Positions 7,363-17,072 of a DNA stretch of 64,000 nt are shown piece by piece. The notes beneath the pieces are model-generated. The model had not been told where the DNA came from. It ran no database searches and worked only from the letters and a program-made list of their open reading frames with translations. How positions within the stretch are numbered: position 1 is the first letter of the stretch; each line of letters opens with the position of its first letter. Origin of the DNA: Rhodobacterales bacterium LSUCC0031 (GTDB lineage Bacteria > Pseudomonadota > Alphaproteobacteria > Rhodobacterales > Rhodobacteraceae); the NCBI GenBank assembly GCA_015689735.1, contig WVSP01000003.1:1-64000 (forward strand), given 5' to 3'. The translations under genes were made by a program, and so were the position numbers.

Positions 7363-8973
7363 TTATTCCGCCGTAGCGATCCGGCCATCCGTATAGGGCG
7401 CATAGGGGCTGTTGTTCGCCAGATAGCTGGCCGCGACCTCTTCCAACCCAGGGCCGAAATCATAGGCGTTCTGCGCACTATTGGCGAAAACGCGGTAGCC
7501 ATCGCCGCCACCGCGCATGAAGTTGTTGGACACCACGCCATAGATCGCCGCGGGGTCGAGCGGGGTCCACGCGCCGCCCATATCGACCTCGGCCGAGACG
7601 ATGCGCCCCCCCGGCTCTGCGGCCGGGTTCCAGACAAAACGCAGGCCCGAGACCTGCGGGAAGCGGCCCGCCCCTTCCTCGACCTGGCTCACGCCATTCT
7701 CGAGCGCGGCCAACACATCGGCCCCCGTCAATTGAAAGGTCGCCAGCGTGTTCTGGAAGGGCAGCACGGTGAACACCTCGCCCATCGTCACCGCGCCTGC
7801 ATCGATCGAGGCGCGCAAGCCGCCGCCATTGGCGATCGCGATCTGGATGCCTTGGTCGCGTACGCGGTCGAGCATGGCATCAGCCACCAGATTGCCCATC
7901 GGGCATTCCATCGCGCGGCAGACCGCGCGGTCGCCCTCGATAAAGGCGCTGGCCTCGCCCACCACCTCGGCCATGGCCGCTTCGATGGGGCCAGCCAGTT
8001 CGGCGACACGCGCGGCGATGGTTGCGTCAGGCGTGACGGACGCATCGAGAAGCATCGTGTTGCCCTCGGCATAGACCACGGCGCCCGCATCGTCGAAAGT
8101 CACCTCCAGATGGCCGAGATATTTGGAATAAGCATAAGCGGTCACGATCGGCACAAGCGCACCCTCGGGGTTTGACACCCACAGCGGATAAGGCCCGTCG
8201 CGATCGGGGTCATCTTGGCTGAGATAGGTATGCGAATGGCCGCCTACGATGACGTCAATTCCGGTCACGGCCTCGGCGATGCGGATATCGGCGGGCAGGC
8301 CCACATGGGTCAGCGCGATGATCTTGTCCACGCCCTGCGCGGTCAGCGCATCGACATCAGCCTGAAGGGCGGCGATCTCGTCTTGGAAAAGCACGCTCGG
8401 CCCGGGCGAGGAAATCTCCTGCGTGTCGCGGGTCAGCGCCGCGATGATGCCCACCTGCGAGCCGTTCACATCGAGAACGACATGATCTTGCACCCGGCCA
8501 GCCAGCGACGGGTCACCCGAGACATCGAGATTGCCCGACAAGACCGGGAAGCTGACCGCATCCAAAAGCGGCAACAGCCCCTCGGGGCCGTTGTTGAATT
8601 CGTGATTGCCAAGCGCCATCGCGTCAAAGCCGATGGCCTCCATGAACTCGCCCGCCGTAGCCCCGCGATAGGTGGTGAAGAACAGGCTACCCTGATACTG
8701 GTCGCCTGCATCCAGAACGATCACATTCTCGCCCGCCGCGACCAGTTCGCTGCGCAGGCTGTCGACTGCGGTGGCGATGCGCGCCACGCCGCCGAAACAT
8801 TCACCCGCCGCGTCATCCTCGGCCGAGCAGGTCGAATCGAAGCGGTTGATCGGCTGGATGCGGCTGTGTAGATCGTTGATATGCAAGATATGCAATGTTG
8901 TCTCGGCCGGTGCGGGTGCGGCGGCTGCCAGCCCGGCGATGATCGCGGTTATGCCCAAGATGCGTGGTGTCAT
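7363..8973 (-). CDS. Periplasmic 5'-nucleotidase / metallophosphatase, UshA-like
   Basis: A 536-residue exported enzyme. A signal peptide (MTPRILGITAIIAGLAAAAP, cleavage probably just before ETTLH) precedes an N-terminal calcineurin-like domain with the metal motifs HINDLH, LDAGDQ, LGNHEF and GGHSH. The C-terminal substrate domain contains NGGGLRASIDAG and FMRGGGDGYRVF. It would dephosphorylate nucleotides or UDP-sugars outside the cytoplasm, supplying nucleosides that the salvage operon at 26670-31381 could use. The ATG follows GGGAG. True UshA and generic bifunctional 2',3'-cyclic/5'-nucleotidases cannot be separated here. Confidence 0.9.
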   Translation of the reverse strand: MTPRILGITAIIAGLAAAAPAPAETTLHILHINDLHSRIQPINRFDSTCSAEDDAAGECFGGVARIATAVDSLRSELVAAGENVIVLDAGDQYQGSLFFTTYRGATAGEFMEAIGFDAMALGNHEFNNGPEGLLPLLDAVSFPVLSGNLDVSGDPSLAGRVQDHVVLDVNGSQVGIIAALTRDTQEISSPGPSVLFQDEIAALQADVDALTAQGVDKIIALTHVGLPADIRIAEAVTGIDVIVGGHSHTYLSQDDPDRDGPYPLWVSNPEGALVPIVTAYAYSKYLGHLEVTFDDAGAVVYAEGNTMLLDASVTPDATIAARVAELAGPIEAAMAEVVGEASAFIEGDRAVCRAMECPMGNLVADAMLDRVRDQGIQIAIANGGGLRASIDAGAVTMGEVFTVLPFQNTLATFQLTGADVLAALENGVSQVEEGAGRFPQVSGLRFVWNPAAEPGGRIVSAEVDMGGAWTPLDPAAIYGVVSNNFMRGGGDGYRVFANSAQNAYDFGPGLEEVAASYLANNSPYAPYTDGRIATAE

Positions 8974-9094
8974 TGCGGAACTCCCGTTGATGGTTACCCA
9001 TGTCAGAGTGACGGGTCTTGCCCTGACGGTAAAGCCGCTTCATGACGGGCGCATCACAGTTGACGCAGGCAAAGCGTCAGGCCAAGGGGGCTGC

Positions 9095-9430
9095 ATGCTG
9101 ATCTACAAAATCCTTCGCGCCGATGAATGGGCTGCACTGAGCGCGCAAGGCGAAACCGCCGGCGCACCCGTCGATATCGCCGATGGCTTCATCCATTTTT
9201 CGACCGCCGAACAGCTGGCCGAAACGGCCGCACGCCATTTCGGGCGCGTGGATGGCTTGATCATCGCGGCCTTCGATGCCGATGCGCTTGGACCCAACAT
9301 AAAGTGGGAACCCTCGCGCGGTGGCGCGTTGTTTCCCCATCTTTACGGGCCGCTGCGCCTTGCCGATGTGATCTGGCACAAGCCCATGCCGCTGGTCGAT
9401 GGCGCCCATATCCTCCCGGTGCTTGCTTAA
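9095..9430 (+). CDS. DUF952 family protein
   Basis: A 111-residue protein of unknown function, recognised by the N-terminal LIYKIL, the central [12 protein letters not shown] and the C-terminal [16 protein letters not shown] stretches of the DUF952 family. The conserved His-Phe-Ser suggests a small catalytic or ligand-binding fold, but no reaction is established. The ATG at 9095 follows AAGGGGG. Its stop is one base before pyrD, so the two are almost certainly co-transcribed. Confidence 0.88.
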   Translation: MLIYKILRADEWAALSAQGETAGAPVDIADGFIHFSTAEQLAETAARHFGRVDGLIIAAFDADALGPNIKWEPSRGGALFPHLYGPLRLADVIWHKPMPLVDGAHILPVLA

Positions 9431-9431
9431 G

Positions 9432-10487
9432 ATGATGGAACGCCTTGGCCTTGCGGTGATGCACCGCCTCGACCCTGAGCGCGCCCATTTTCTGGCCATC
9501 GCGGCGTTGCGCGCAGGGCTGGTGCCAGGCAAGGGGCCGGTGACCTCGGATATTTTGCGCGTCGATTTGGCGGGCCTGCACCTACCCAACCCTGTGGGAC
9601 TAGCGGCGGGCTTTGACAAGAATGCCGAGGCGGTCGGGGCCTTGGGAAGGGCAGGCTTTGGCTTTGTCGAGGTCGGGGCCGCCACACCGCGCCCACAGCC
9701 GGGCAACCCCAAGCCGCGCCTGTTTCGCCTGACCGAAGATCGCGCAGTGATCAACCGCTTCGGCTTCAACAATGACGGGATGGAAGTGATCGCGGGTCGC
9801 CTTGGCGCGGCCTATCCCGCCGCTGTGCCGGTGGGGTTGAACCTTGGCGCCAACAAGGACAGCGCCGACCGCGCCGCCGATTTCGCGACTGTGCTTGCGC
9901 ATTGCGGTGCTTATGTCGACTTTGCCACCGTCAATGTCTCATCGCCCAACACCGAGAAACTCCGCGATCTCCAAGGGCGGGCAGCGCTTGAGGGGTTGCT
10001 TGCCGGGGTAATGGACGCCCGCGCGGGCCTCGCCCGCCCGATCCCGATCTTTCTCAAGATCGCCCCAGATCTTGAAAATGACAGCTTGGCCGAGATCGCG
10101 GAAGTGGCTCAGAGCGCCGGGATCTCCGGCATCATCGCGACCAATACAACGCTTGCGCGCAACGGCCTGCAAAGCCCGCATCGCGAGCAGGCGGGCGGGC
10201 TGTCCGGCGCGCCGCTCTTCGAGCGCTCTACTCGGGTGTTGGCGCAGCTCTCCAAGCTCACCGGCGGGCAGATGCCGCTGATCGGTGTTGGTGGTGTCGC
10301 CAGTGCCGATCAGGCATGGGAAAAGCTGCGCGCGGGCGCAAGCGCGGTGCAGCTTTACACCGGGCTTGTCTATGGCGGCATCTCGCTTGCCGCGCGCATC
10401 GCCGAAGGGCTCGCGGCGCGCGCGCGCAGCGCAGGCGTCGCCAATATCGGTGAGGTGACAGGCAGCGGCGTCAAGGACTGGCTGTGA
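9432..10487 (+). CDS. pyrD: Dihydroorotate dehydrogenase (quinone), class 2
   Basis: A 351-residue flavoenzyme for the fourth step of pyrimidine synthesis, oxidising dihydroorotate with quinone as acceptor at the inner membrane. The N-terminal amphipathic extension ([20 protein letters not shown]) is typical of class 2. FMN and substrate motifs include [39 protein letters not shown] with the class 2 catalytic Ser, KIAPDL, and [15 protein letters not shown]. It starts one base after the DUF952 stop and is closed by two palindromes shared with the convergent MATE gene. Confidence 0.96.
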   Translation: MMERLGLAVMHRLDPERAHFLAIAALRAGLVPGKGPVTSDILRVDLAGLHLPNPVGLAAGFDKNAEAVGALGRAGFGFVEVGAATPRPQPGNPKPRLFRLTEDRAVINRFGFNNDGMEVIAGRLGAAYPAAVPVGLNLGANKDSADRAADFATVLAHCGAYVDFATVNVSSPNTEKLRDLQGRAALEGLLAGVMDARAGLARPIPIFLKIAPDLENDSLAEIAEVAQSAGISGIIATNTTLARNGLQSPHREQAGGLSGAPLFERSTRVLAQLSKLTGGQMPLIGVGGVASADQAWEKLRAGASAVQLYTGLVYGGISLAARIAEGLAARARSAGVANIGEVTGSGVKDWL

Positions 10488-10490
10488 AAC

Positions 10491-10542
10491 CGAATTTTCG
10501 TACGAAAATTCGCATGATGCGATTGTTCGTACGAACAATCGC
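10491..10542. terminator. Twin perfect palindromes, probable bidirectional terminator
   Basis: Two perfect palindromes fill the 58 bases between convergent pyrD and the MATE gene: 10491-10512 (22 bases) and 10519-10542 (24 bases). Both share the core TTCGTACGAA, with A/T-rich flanks in the first and G/C ends in the second. Each can fold as a hairpin on either strand. Termination is inferred from position. Confidence 0.65.
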
Positions 10543-10545
10543 GCC

Positions 10546-11868
10546 CTAGCCCGCGCTGCGCTCCAAGGCGGGATAGCGCCACGCCAGCGTCAGGCCGCGC
10601 AGGGCGAAAAACCCCACCAGCGCCGCCCAAAGCCCGTGATTGCCCCAGATCGGCACCAAGGCCAGCACCAGCGCCACATAGCCCGCGAAGCTGACCGCCA
10701 TCATGTTGCGCATATCGCCCGTGCGTGTGGCCCCGATAAAGATGCCGTCGAGCATCCATGACATCCAGCCGATCACGACACCCGCCACGATCCACGGCAG
10801 GTAATCACGTGCGACCGCGCGCACATCTTCGGCCGTGGTCATCATGTCGATCAGCGCGCCGCCACCGATCGCGAAGCCCCCAGCCATCACGACGCAGACG
10901 CCAAGCCCCCACAGGCTCGTCATTAGCGCCGCCCGGCGCAGCCTTGCCCGGTCGCGCGCGCCCATCGCGCGGCCGACCAGCGCCTCGGCGGCGAAGGCGA
11001 ACCCATCCATCGCATAGGCGGTGACATAAACGAACTGGATCAAGACCTGGTTGGCGGCCAAGGTCGCATCGCCGAAGCCTGCGGCGAGGACCAGGAAAGA
11101 GGAAAAGCCCAGCATCAACAGGACCGAGCGGATCAGGATATCGCCATTGACGCGCGCCATATGCACCAGCCGCTGCCGGTCGAAGACGCGCGGCCAATCC
11201 CGCCAGGCGGCCACGCCAAAGGCCGCGCGGCAGAGCCACAAGCCGAGCGCCAGCCCTGCCCATTCTGCAATCAAGGTGGCCAGCGCCACGCCGCCCACCC
11301 CCAGATCGAGGCCGAGGACGAACCACGCCGACAAGACGATGTTCAACCCGTTTTGCCACAGTTGCAGGGCCAGCACCGCGCCGGTGCGCTCCTGCGCGAT
11401 CAGCCAGCCGGTGATGCCATAACCCGCGATCGCGGCGGGCGCGCCGAAGATGCGCAGGCCCAGATAGGTGATCACCAAGCCCTCGACCGCGTCCGAGGCC
11501 GGGGCCAGCCACAGCGCCAGCGCGAAGATCGGCCATTGCAGCGCGATCAAGGCCAGCCCTGCCGCCGCCCCGATCATCAGGACACGGCTCAACAGCGCAG
11601 CCACCTCGGCCTGGTCATCCGCGCCGATCGCCTGCGCGGCCAAGCCAACAGTACCCATCCGCAAAAAGCCGAACACCCAGAAGATCGAGGTCAGGATCAC
11701 AGCCCCCAAGCCCACCGCCCCGATGGGAGCCGCATCGCCCAGCTGGCCCACGACGGCCGTATCGACCAGCCCCAACATCGGCACGGTCGCGTTCGACACC
11801 ACCACGGGCAGCGCGATGCGCAGGATGCGGGCATGGGTGAGCGGCGCCTGCCCCGCCGCCTCAGCCAT
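10546..11868 (-). CDS. MATE-family efflux transporter (DinF-like)
   Basis: A 440-residue inner-membrane protein with about twelve hydrophobic segments in two similar halves. It has the MATE hallmarks: an N-terminal ALPVVVSNATVPMLGLVDTAVVG-like entry, and LAANQVLIQFVYVTAYAMDGFAFAAEALVG-like helices in the second half. It should export cationic drugs or metabolites using Na+ or H+. Its start overlaps the end of the PaaI-like gene by 8 bases, so it is the third gene of a thioesterase-thioesterase-pump operon. The substrate is unknown. Confidence 0.92.
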   Translation of the reverse strand: MAEAAGQAPLTHARILRIALPVVVSNATVPMLGLVDTAVVGQLGDAAPIGAVGLGAVILTSIFWVFGFLRMGTVGLAAQAIGADDQAEVAALLSRVLMIGAAAGLALIALQWPIFALALWLAPASDAVEGLVITYLGLRIFGAPAAIAGYGITGWLIAQERTGAVLALQLWQNGLNIVLSAWFVLGLDLGVGGVALATLIAEWAGLALGLWLCRAAFGVAAWRDWPRVFDRQRLVHMARVNGDILIRSVLLMLGFSSFLVLAAGFGDATLAANQVLIQFVYVTAYAMDGFAFAAEALVGRAMGARDRARLRRAALMTSLWGLGVCVVMAGGFAIGGGALIDMMTTAEDVRAVARDYLPWIVAGVVIGWMSWMLDGIFIGATRTGDMRNMMAVSFAGYVALVLALVPIWGNHGLWAALVGFFALRGLTLAWRYPALERSAG

Positions 11869-12373
11869 CGCGGGGCGGCATCAGGAAATGGCCCGTCGCC
11901 TGCGCGAAAAGCTTTTGGCGATGATCCTGCCATGCTTCGACATGAACGCTCGCATAGCGCCGCCCCTGCCGGTTGACGCGCGCACGCGCATAAGCATCAC
12001 GCGGCAGACCGCTACGCAGGTAATCCACGGTGAAATCGATGGTCTTGGGCAGACGCGGTAAGGTCTCCGGGCCAAGGCGGTCAACATCGATCCGCCCTCC
12101 CTCGACATCGTCCCACAGCATGTTGAACGATACTTCCATGATCGCCGTCACCTCGAGAAACGAGGCGATGGCCCCACCATGAAGGGCCGGCAAAAGCGGG
12201 TTGCCGATCAGCTTGTCGTCATAGCGCAGCACGGCCGTCAGCTCGTCGCCACGCCGGTCGAAGCTGACACCGAGAAAAGAGATATAGGGGACCGAGCCCA
12301 CCAGCGCGGCCAAGGCGCGATCGCGGCGCTGCTTGATCAGCGCGACAGGTTCAGGCGGGCGCTTGGCGCTCAT
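11861..12373 (-). CDS. PaaI-type hot-dog thioesterase
   Basis: A 170-residue protein of the PaaI/YigI-like thioesterase fold, identified by the LLPALHGGAIASFLEVTAI helix, in which HGG begins the hot-dog helix, and by a following VDYLRSGLPRDAYARARV strand region. Such enzymes hydrolyse acyl- or aryl-CoA thioesters. The ATG overlaps the upstream thioesterase stop by 4 bases and its own end overlaps the MATE start by 8. It is about 20 residues longer at the N-terminus than the neighbour. Confidence 0.85.
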   Translation of the reverse strand: MSAKRPPEPVALIKQRRDRALAALVGSVPYISFLGVSFDRRGDELTAVLRYDDKLIGNPLLPALHGGAIASFLEVTAIMEVSFNMLWDDVEGGRIDVDRLGPETLPRLPKTIDFTVDYLRSGLPRDAYARARVNRQGRRYASVHVEAWQDHRQKLFAQATGHFLMPPRDG

Positions 12374-12825
12374 GACCTACCTCGATCGGTTTGCGGTGCG
12401 CGTTCGACGGTAAAGGCCCCGGTCGCAGTGGCCACGGGGCGGCTTTGATCCTCATCCCAGGCCTCGGCGCGGACGAAGGCGACAGACCGGGTCAGCTGGT
12501 AGCATTCGGCGCGCGCCGTGATCCTTTGGCCCTGCGCCGCTGGCCGCATATAATCGATCCGCAGATCGATTGTGGCAGTCCCGGCCAAGGCTTGGGGATG
12601 GCTCATCACCGCCGCCCCTCCGCAGGTATCCATCAAGGCCGAGACTGCACCGCCATGCACAACCCCGCGCGTGGGATCGCCGATCAGCGCCGCCGACCAC
12701 GGCATTGAGATCACCGCCACCCCCTCGCCGATGTCATCGAGGCGCATCTGCAATGCGCGCGAGAACGGGATTGCCTCGATGAATTGGCGCGCGATGCGTG
12801 CCTTGTCCGCGCTTGTTTCGTCCAT
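12370..12825 (-). CDS. PaaI-type hot-dog thioesterase
   Basis: A 151-residue paralogue of the next gene, with the hot-dog signature GVVHGGAVSALMDTCGG and a Asp in the helix position used as catalytic base by PaaI enzymes. The start at 12825 (MDETSADKARIARQF) gives the usual family length. It is first in a coupled operon with a second thioesterase and a MATE pump. Together the pair may recycle CoA from different dead-end thioesters; the substrates are not readable. Confidence 0.85.
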   Translation of the reverse strand: MDETSADKARIARQFIEAIPFSRALQMRLDDIGEGVAVISMPWSAALIGDPTRGVVHGGAVSALMDTCGGAAVMSHPQALAGTATIDLRIDYMRPAAQGQRITARAECYQLTRSVAFVRAEAWDEDQSRPVATATGAFTVERAPQTDRGRS

Positions 12826-12956
12826 CACCTGTCCTGACCGATGCGATGGCCACAATCTCCCCTGATGGGGCGCGCGGCGCAAGGGGATGCAAAGCTTTCA
12901 CGACCGGCGGCAAATGCGTATCATGTTCCTAAGGCGTGGGTGCAGGAGGGGCGTAA

Positions 12957-13322
12957 ATGTCGGATCGGTTGAGTTTCAAGGACATGTGCGCACGCTTCGA
13001 TGTGACGCCCCGCACCTTGCGCCACTACGAATACATCGAGTTGCTCTTTCCCCAACGCGACGGCCGCGCGCGCTTTTATGGCGCGCGCGAGGTCGCGCGG
13101 ATGACACTGATCATGCGTGGACGGCGCTTTGGCTTTTCGCTCGAACAAATCCGCCAATGGCTCGAGATGTATGGCGCCGATCCCCAAGGCGAGTTGCAGC
13201 GCAAGACATGGCTGGCGCTCGCCGATGCACAATTGGCCGAACTGGCCAAACGCCGCAACGAGTTGGACGAAATCATCGCCGAGCTGCGCGCCCTGCGGGA
13301 TACGACGGCATCGTCAGCCTGA
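12957..13322 (+). CDS. MerR-family regulator, first paralogue
   Basis: A 121-residue regulator with a MerR DNA-binding domain at residues 1-75 (FKDMCARFDVTPRTLRHYEY, then LIMRGRRFGFSLEQIRQWL) and a C-terminal coiled coil (AQLAELAKRRNELDEIIAEL). It has no effector domain and no metal-binding Cys, as in regulators of acyl-CoA catabolism. It is closely similar to the second MerR gene at 14798. GGAGG stands just ahead of its ATG. Its 3' end overlaps the convergent glycosyltransferase by 9 bases. Confidence 0.9.
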   Translation: MSDRLSFKDMCARFDVTPRTLRHYEYIELLFPQRDGRARFYGAREVARMTLIMRGRRFGFSLEQIRQWLEMYGADPQGELQRKTWLALADAQLAELAKRRNELDEIIAELRALRDTTASSA

Positions 13323-14555
13323 GCGAGTATTCTTGCAAGTGCTTTCGACGAACCGAATAACCTCATCGATATCGATCCGCCATCGATCTTCTTCACCGGC
13401 TTGTCCGACAATAGATGCGTAACACAACCCCAGGCGTGCTGCGATCACTGCAAAGGCAAGTGTGCCCTTGTTGGGGTGGAAGAGCTCGATGACTGACGTA
13501 CCTTTCCGCGCAGCGACCAAATTTGCCAATGCCCCACCATGCGGCGCTACAACCACGTCGGCGGCAATGATTGCGGCCAACTGCTCAGGCCCTGTTAAAT
13601 CTTCCATATCGATCACAGCGAAGCCGCGCGCTTCTAAACGTTCAATCAAGTCAATTTCATTCTCGAGCCGGCGCCTCTGCGCTTTTCTTCGGGCCAAATA
13701 AATCCAAGGCCCAAGACCAACTGCGCCCTGCGCAGCCGTTACGCACGCCTTGGAAAAGGTCGACAAAACCATGGGATCGGCAGCATGGAACGGGTGGTGC
13801 AGAAATGTTTGCGAGATCATGCTCGTCGGCAAACACAACTCCCTTGCGTGATAAAGCCGATCATTTGAGACGATCCGGAGGTCCGAGTTGATCGCTGTTT
13901 GAAGCGTTTTGTTTACCGGCGCGCGCGTCGATGGAAGAAAGATCTCCGAGGCTGCAAATCCAGCATTGAGAAGGACAATTGCAGTACTCAGGTGGTCAGC
14001 AAGGAAATGTGCCGGATTGTCGGGAGAGTGCTGATTTCCGCAGTAAATCAGTCGCGGAACAGCCTGTGCAGAATTTCGTCCAACGTCATCCAAGAACGAG
14101 CGCGATGGCAGCGCTGTTGCCCTGACATCGACGCAGCCTTCCTTGAAGATACAAAATCGATCACCTCGATGGGCAAAAAAAACATTGTGGAACGTCACCA
14201 GCCGTATCGGCGGTGGGGTCACTCGATTCACGTAACCAGGTAAACTATTGCCCGGCCCTACCCGAACACGGGTCAAATCGAGCTCGGGCCAATCTGGCGG
14301 CTGGGCAAGAGGCGAGGATGTGGCGTCCTGTGCAAGATCGGCTTCAAACAAGTTTGCGAGATACCCAACATCTTCAAAATCCCGCAGGTTGCTCAATATC
14401 AATCCGGCGTTGTTGAAGGGGTTGGGTTCAAGCCCAAGGCGCCGCCGCAAGAAATTGATAGGCCAAAGATATGGCCCATTACTTCGCAATCTGGCCTTAT
14501 CGACGTCAAATCGACCGAACCAGTCCAGTATGGGTCTTAGCGTCGGCCGGAACAT
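13314..14555 (-). CDS. Family-61 glycosyltransferase (DUF563-like)
   Basis: A 413-residue protein whose C-terminal part has the DUF563/GT61 pattern: IYLARRKAQRRRLENE, a stretch ending FAVIDMEDLTGPEQLAAI, and APHGGALANLV followed by VIELFHP. The family transfers sugars in polysaccharide or O-chain synthesis. No other surface-sugar genes are near. Base composition is clearly richer in A and T than the flanking genes, and rare codons are commoner, so recent acquisition is likely. It lies between two paralogous MerR genes and overlaps the first by 9 bases. Confidence 0.8.
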   Translation of the reverse strand: MFRPTLRPILDWFGRFDVDKARLRSNGPYLWPINFLRRRLGLEPNPFNNAGLILSNLRDFEDVGYLANLFEADLAQDATSSPLAQPPDWPELDLTRVRVGPGNSLPGYVNRVTPPPIRLVTFHNVFFAHRGDRFCIFKEGCVDVRATALPSRSFLDDVGRNSAQAVPRLIYCGNQHSPDNPAHFLADHLSTAIVLLNAGFAASEIFLPSTRAPVNKTLQTAINSDLRIVSNDRLYHARELCLPTSMISQTFLHHPFHAADPMVLSTFSKACVTAAQGAVGLGPWIYLARRKAQRRRLENEIDLIERLEARGFAVIDMEDLTGPEQLAAIIAADVVVAPHGGALANLVAARKGTSVIELFHPNKGTLAFAVIAARLGLCYASIVGQAGEEDRWRIDIDEVIRFVESTCKNTRSG

Positions 14556-14730
14556 TCAAAAAACACACTACGATAGCTGCATGGTGTCCCATTACCATTG
14601 TCGGTCAAGAAAACCATCAAGATCTCGTCTAGATAAGCGCCTCGCGGCGACAGGGTTGGTTTTCCCGCAACTCCCGGCGACCTTAGCCCAAATGACGCTC
14701 CGTCACATCGAAAAGTGACGTGACGTCGCG

Positions 14731-14746
14731 TTTACGTCAACGTCAT
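14731..14746. promoter_or_regulatory. LiuR-like operator upstream of merR
   Basis: TTTACGTCAACGTCAT resembles the imperfect palindrome TTTACGTnnACGTnAA that I recall for MerR-type regulators of branched-chain and fatty-acid catabolism (LiuR). It lies 52 bases before the ATG of the second MerR gene, which is followed by beta-oxidation genes. Autoregulation is the likely role; the consensus is from memory. Confidence 0.5.
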
Positions 14747-14797
14747 GCTATCATGTAGATCATAGGCCGACTCAAGCAATGGAGCGGCCGATCAACG

Positions 14798-15223
14798 ATG
14801 TTCGACATGGATGATCCAGCAATGACCGCAGATGAAATGACGATACGCGAGATGTGCGACGCCTTCGCGGTAACGCCGCGCACTTTGCGTTTCTACGAAC
14901 AAAAAGAGCTGCTCTTTCCGGCCCGTATCGGCCAAAAGCGGCTGTTTTCCAAGCGTGACCGCGCCCGACTCAAGCTGATCTTGCGCGGCAAGCGCTTCGG
15001 CTTCAGCCTCGAGGAGATCCGTCAGCTCCTCGATCTCTACTACGTCGGCGACCAGCAGGAGACACAGCTGAGCCGCACCCTCGATATCGCGCGCGAGCGG
15101 CTGCAAGACATGGAACGCCAACGCGCCGAGCTTGACGTCGCCATTTACGATCTGAAATCGCAGATGAGCCTTGTTCAAGAGATGCTCGCCACCGTCGGCA
15201 TCCCCAAGCGCGCCGCCCAGTAA
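14798..15223 (+). CDS. MerR-family regulator of acyl-CoA catabolism, second paralogue
   Basis: A 141-residue protein with a MerR winged helix ([20 protein letters not shown], then [19 protein letters not shown]) and a C-terminal coiled coil, without metal-binding Cys. It is 41 bases upstream of an acyl-CoA dehydrogenase and preceded by a LiuR-like palindrome. Control of the downstream fatty-acid block is therefore the best inference. The ATG at 14798 could be replaced by one at 14822 (MTADEM). Confidence 0.88.
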   Translation: MFDMDDPAMTADEMTIREMCDAFAVTPRTLRFYEQKELLFPARIGQKRLFSKRDRARLKLILRGKRFGFSLEEIRQLLDLYYVGDQQETQLSRTLDIARERLQDMERQRAELDVAIYDLKSQMSLVQEMLATVGIPKRAAQ

Positions 15224-15264
15224 ACCTTCGATACCGTACCCAAGACAGAACGGGAGCTTTTGCC

Positions 15265-17040
15265 ATGCCCAGCTACACCGCCCCCAGCAAAGACATGCAA
15301 TATGTGCTGCACGATGTCCTGAACATCGCGGCAAGCGATATCCCCGGCTATGGCGACCTGGACCGTGATTTCACCGCCGCCATTCTCGACGAGGCAGGCA
15401 AGATCGCGACCGAGGTATTGGCACCGCTCAACCCTGTGGGAGACACGGTCGGCTGCCGAATGGAGAACGGCGTGGTCTATACGCCCCCCGGTTTCAAGGA
15501 CGCTTTTGCCCAGATGAAAGAGGGTGGCTGGCCGGGCATCGACATGCCCGAGGAATTCGGCGGCCAAGGCTTGCCATATGTGATGGGTACCGCCGTGGGC
15601 GAGTTTTTTTCGTCGGCAAACCAAGCCTTTACCATGTATCAAGGGCTGACCCACGGCGCGGCTTCGGCCATTCTTGCCCATGGCACTGCGGATCAAAAGG
15701 CCACCTATCTGCACCGCATGGTTGCCTGTGATTGGACCGGCACCATGAACCTGACCGAGCCCCATTGCGGCACCGATCTGGGGCTGATGCGCACCAAGGC
15801 TGAACCGCAAGCGGATGGCAGCTACAAGGTGACGGGGCAGAAGATCTTCATCTCCTCCGGCGAGCACGACATGGCGGAGAACATCATCCATCTGGTCTTG
15901 GCCAAGATCCCCGGCGGACCCGAGGGGATCAAGGGTGTCTCGCTCTTCATCGTGCCAAAAGTCTTGGTGAATGACGACGGCAGCCTTGGCGCGCGCAACG
16001 CCGTGTCATGCGGCAAGATCGAAGAAAAGATGGGCATCCACGGCAATGCCACTTGTGTGATGAATTACGATGGCGCGACGGGCTACCTTCTGGGCGAAGA
16101 ACATAAGGGCATGCGCGCCATGTTCACCATGATGAACGAGGCGCGGTTGGGCGTCGGCATGCAAGGCCTCGCACAGGCCGAAATCGCGTTCCAGAACGCG
16201 CTGGCCTATGCCAAAGACCGGCTGCAAGGGCGCGATGTCACCGGGGCCAAGAACCCCCAAGGCTCCGCCGACCCGCTGATCGTGCATCCCGATATCCGCC
16301 GCAACCTGATGGAGCAAAAAAGCTTTGTCGAAGGGGCGCGCGCGTTCTTGCTTTGGGGCGCCACGCTGATCGACGCGGCGCATCGCAAGGGTGACGGCGA
16401 CGCCGACGGGCTGATCTCGCTCATGACGCCGGTGATCAAGGGCTTTTTGACCGACAAGGGCTTCGAGATGGCAGTACAGGCCCAACAGATCTATGGCGGG
16501 CATGGCTATATCGAGGAATGGGGCATGTCCCAATTCGCCCGCGATGCCCGGATCGCGATGATCTACGAGGGTGCCAATGGCGTGCAAGCGCTTGACCTTG
16601 TGGGCCGCAAGTTGGCCCAGGACGGCGGCAAGCACGTGATGGCCTTCTTCGAAATGGTCAAAGGCTTCTGCAAGGACAACGCCGAGGCGGACGGCATGGG
16701 CGAATTCATCGAGCCGCTCAAGCGCGCCTCGAAGGATCTGCAAACAGCGACGATGTATTTCATGGCCGAAGGGATGAAAAACCCCAACGCGGCACTCGCG
16801 GGCAGCTATGATTTCATGCATCTGTTCGGGCATGTCTGCCTTGGGCTGATGTGGGCCAAGATGGCGCGTGCATCGCGCGCCGCGCTGATGGCGGGCGGCG
16901 ATGATCCCGGATTTCACGAGACCAAACTTGCCACCGCGCGCTTCTACATGGTCCGACAACTGCCGATGACCGCCACGCACCTGGCGCGCATCCAGTCGGG
17001 GGCCGCGCCGGTCATGGCATTGGAGGCTGCGAATTTCTGA
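15265..17040 (+). CDS. Acyl-CoA dehydrogenase, DmdC/FadE-like
   Basis: A 591-residue flavoprotein of the large acyl-CoA dehydrogenase type with an extra C-terminal domain (about 470-591). FAD and substrate motifs are [25 protein letters not shown], and [19 protein letters not shown] followed by IYEGANG, whose Glu is the expected catalytic base. The overall pattern is that of the enzymes acting on methylthiopropanoyl-CoA (DmdC) and medium-chain substrates in roseobacters; sequence reading cannot choose. GGGAG lies ahead of the ATG. It opens a block with a small gene, GST, thiolase and FadB/J. Confidence 0.93.
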   Translation: MPSYTAPSKDMQYVLHDVLNIAASDIPGYGDLDRDFTAAILDEAGKIATEVLAPLNPVGDTVGCRMENGVVYTPPGFKDAFAQMKEGGWPGIDMPEEFGGQGLPYVMGTAVGEFFSSANQAFTMYQGLTHGAASAILAHGTADQKATYLHRMVACDWTGTMNLTEPHCGTDLGLMRTKAEPQADGSYKVTGQKIFISSGEHDMAENIIHLVLAKIPGGPEGIKGVSLFIVPKVLVNDDGSLGARNAVSCGKIEEKMGIHGNATCVMNYDGATGYLLGEEHKGMRAMFTMMNEARLGVGMQGLAQAEIAFQNALAYAKDRLQGRDVTGAKNPQGSADPLIVHPDIRRNLMEQKSFVEGARAFLLWGATLIDAAHRKGDGDADGLISLMTPVIKGFLTDKGFEMAVQAQQIYGGHGYIEEWGMSQFARDARIAMIYEGANGVQALDLVGRKLAQDGGKHVMAFFEMVKGFCKDNAEADGMGEFIEPLKRASKDLQTATMYFMAEGMKNPNAALAGSYDFMHLFGHVCLGLMWAKMARASRAALMAGGDDPGFHETKLATARFYMVRQLPMTATHLARIQSGAAPVMALEAANF

Positions 17041-17072
17041 AGTCTGAACGCGTCTCGACCGGGAGGAGTACG

